This document shows positions 63,790 to 64,000 of a DNA stretch of 64,000 nt, piece by piece. Each line of letters begins with the position of its first letter. The stretch's first letter is position 1. Both the position numbers and the translations under genes were made by a program. Source of the DNA: Leptidea sinapis (Eukaryota > Arthropoda > Insecta > Lepidoptera > Pieridae); the NCBI RefSeq assembly GCF_905404315.1, contig NC_066282.1, positions 10,006,501 to 10,070,500 of the forward strand. Reading direction: 5' to 3'. Under the pieces are notes generated by a model. That model was not told where the DNA came from, did no database searches, and saw nothing but the letters and a program-made list of their open reading frames with translations.

Positions 63790-64000
63790 AATAATGACGC
63801 ATAAGTCCACTGCTGGACAAAGGCCAAAGATCGCCATGACGATCGGTCCTGCACTGCCCTCATCCAACGTATTCCGGCAATCTTAACCATATCGTCCATC
63901 TTGTGGGGGGCCTACCAACACTACGACTTACGGTACGTGGTCACCATTCGAGGACCTTACTGCCCCAACGGCCATCTGTCCGTCGAGATATGTGCCCTGC
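63790..64000 (-). mobile_element. family D non-LTR tail, runs off the window
   Basis: On the - strand: 'ggcagtaaggtcctcgaatggtgaccacgtaccg', 'taggccccccacaagatggacgatatggttaagattgccgg', 'ggcctttgtccagcagtggactt'. It continues past the right edge. Same family as 40095-40345 and the SINE tail at 42355-42490. Confidence 0.65.

Noticed and set aside
1..64000. Bacterial-type systems, operons or phage genes
   Set aside because: None seen. Exons with GT-AG introns, LINEs, SINEs and mariner show eukaryotic nuclear DNA throughout.

Overview
This is eukaryotic nuclear DNA, almost certainly from a moth or butterfly (Lepidoptera). It is A+T-rich with short, widely spaced exons that have GT-AG borders. 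Most of the interpretable sequence is dead or dying transposable elements of types I know from lepidopteran genomes. There is no operon structure, no ribosome binding site and no CRISPR array. The organism call rests on repeat content and gene structure, not on a database search.

Two host genes can be read from splice signals plus protein family features. On the + strand, nine exons (49840-62221, 335 codons, all phases consistent) encode the N-terminal part of an SLC13/INDY-type sodium/dicarboxylate-citrate or sulfate cotransporter. The gene runs off the right edge. On the - strand, two exons (24485-24305 and 20332-20162) encode the first membrane segment and first extracellular loop of a claudin/PMP22/calcium-channel-gamma-like four-span protein. 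Its later exons were not found. Two further open segments (40688-40911 and 48602-48826, both +) look partly gene-like but were not identified.

Layout: 1-7 kb holds scattered retrotransposon fragments and a hairpin repeat. 7-12.4 kb holds a near full-length EN+RT non-LTR element ('family A') with one in-frame stop, then a second broken copy. 13-17.1 kb is a stack: a 'family B' LINE interrupted first by a solo LTR with a 4-bp target duplication and then by a jockey-type LINE. 20-25 kb is the claudin-like gene with repeat-filled introns. 27-31 kb holds nested inverted-repeat elements and two 73-nt tRNA-like modules, one inside an inverted-repeat element. 33.4-37.4 kb is a decayed two-ORF CR1-like LINE on the - strand. 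38-48 kb is mostly unassigned A+T-rich DNA with a SINE, short inverted-repeat elements and repeat tails. 48-64 kb is the SLC13 gene, whose introns carry a perfect 40-bp palindrome, a MITE with perfect 30-bp ends, a 626-bp PIF/Harbinger-like element (TTA duplication, MADF-like coding remnant) sitting inside a LINE, a Helitron-like element and a complete but catalytically dead mariner.

Local family names used below: A = EN/RT non-LTR whose 3' end is scattered many times; B = non-LTR with a 3' end near 'cgctgagtttgttgcgcc'; C = 'cagtgggaggctcc' element; D = non-LTR/SINE tail ending near 'cagcagtgga..tcttccggctga'; F = 'agctgacccggcaaacgttg' repeat. They are labels of convenience, not database names.
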